This document shows, piece by piece, positions 5,961 through 5,962 of a DNA stretch of 5,962 bases (position 1 is its first letter; each line of letters begins with the position of its first letter). The stretch lies in NCBI GenBank assembly GCA_900544475.1, contig UQVU01000113.1, forward strand, positions 1-5,962, in the 5' to 3' direction. Under the pieces are notes generated by a model that had not been told where the DNA came from, ran no database searches, and saw only the letters and a program-made list of their open reading frames with translations. The position numbers were made by a program, and so were the translations under genes. The stretch comes from an uncultured Butyricicoccus sp. (GTDB taxonomy: Bacteria > Bacillota > Clostridia > Oscillospirales > Butyricicoccaceae).

Positions 5961-5962
5961 GG

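Larger units (their letters stand above)
5831..5962. repeat. Second hairpin-rich mosaic, cut by the window edge
   Basis: This gene-free stretch beyond the terminator holds TCGATACCC (5833-5841), a GC-rich hairpin with arms 5849-5853 and 5858-5862, and then three stronger hairpins listed separately. A minor CCCT-GAG-AGGG stem lies at 5925-5935. Words and hairpin types are shared with 2234-2386. It probably continues past base 5962. Confidence 0.65.

Overview
The window is a translation/RNA-maturation operon from a GC-rich member of the Firmicutes, most likely a gut clostridium of the Oscillospirales type. I infer that from GC-rich wobble positions, strong AGGAGG-type ribosome binding sites, the protein sequences and the gene order. 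The lineage call is tentative and comes from reading the sequence, not from a search. All five genes lie on the + strand.

Layout: (1) 1-2197, infB (translation initiation factor IF2), cut at its 5' end by the window edge. (2) 2198-2476, a 279-base gap with no gene, almost filled by seven consecutive hairpins or palindromes. (3) 2477-2848, rbfA, a 30S maturation factor. (4) 2845-3804, a DHH/DHHA1 phosphoesterase of the NrnA type. (5) 3791-4708, truB, the tRNA U55 pseudouridine synthase. (6) 4709-4815, an AT-rich gap holding an inverted pair of five degenerate 7-base repeats. (7) 4816-5724, ribF, bifunctional riboflavin kinase/FAD synthetase. (8) 5725-5962, a purine-rich run, one clean intrinsic terminator (5774-5800), and a second cluster of hairpins that resembles the first and runs to the window edge.

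The genes fit the widely conserved nusA-infB-rbfA-truB-ribF neighbourhood. IF2 starts translation, RbfA matures the 30S subunit, NrnA clears RNA di- to pentanucleotides and pAp, TruB modifies tRNA, and RibF makes FMN and FAD. rbfA, nrnA and truB overlap and look translationally coupled. infB and ribF are each set apart from this core by a repeat-bearing spacer. The small ylxP gene that sits between infB and rbfA in Bacillus subtilis is not here.

The coding content is ordinary. The unusual content is in the spacers. The two hairpin clusters share short words and hairpin types, including two long-stem hairpins whose arms differ in sequence but remain complementary, and a third hairpin type that appears in opposite orientation. 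This suggests a dispersed mosaic family of palindromic units in this genome. The truB-ribF spacer holds a different element built on an exact 7-base period.
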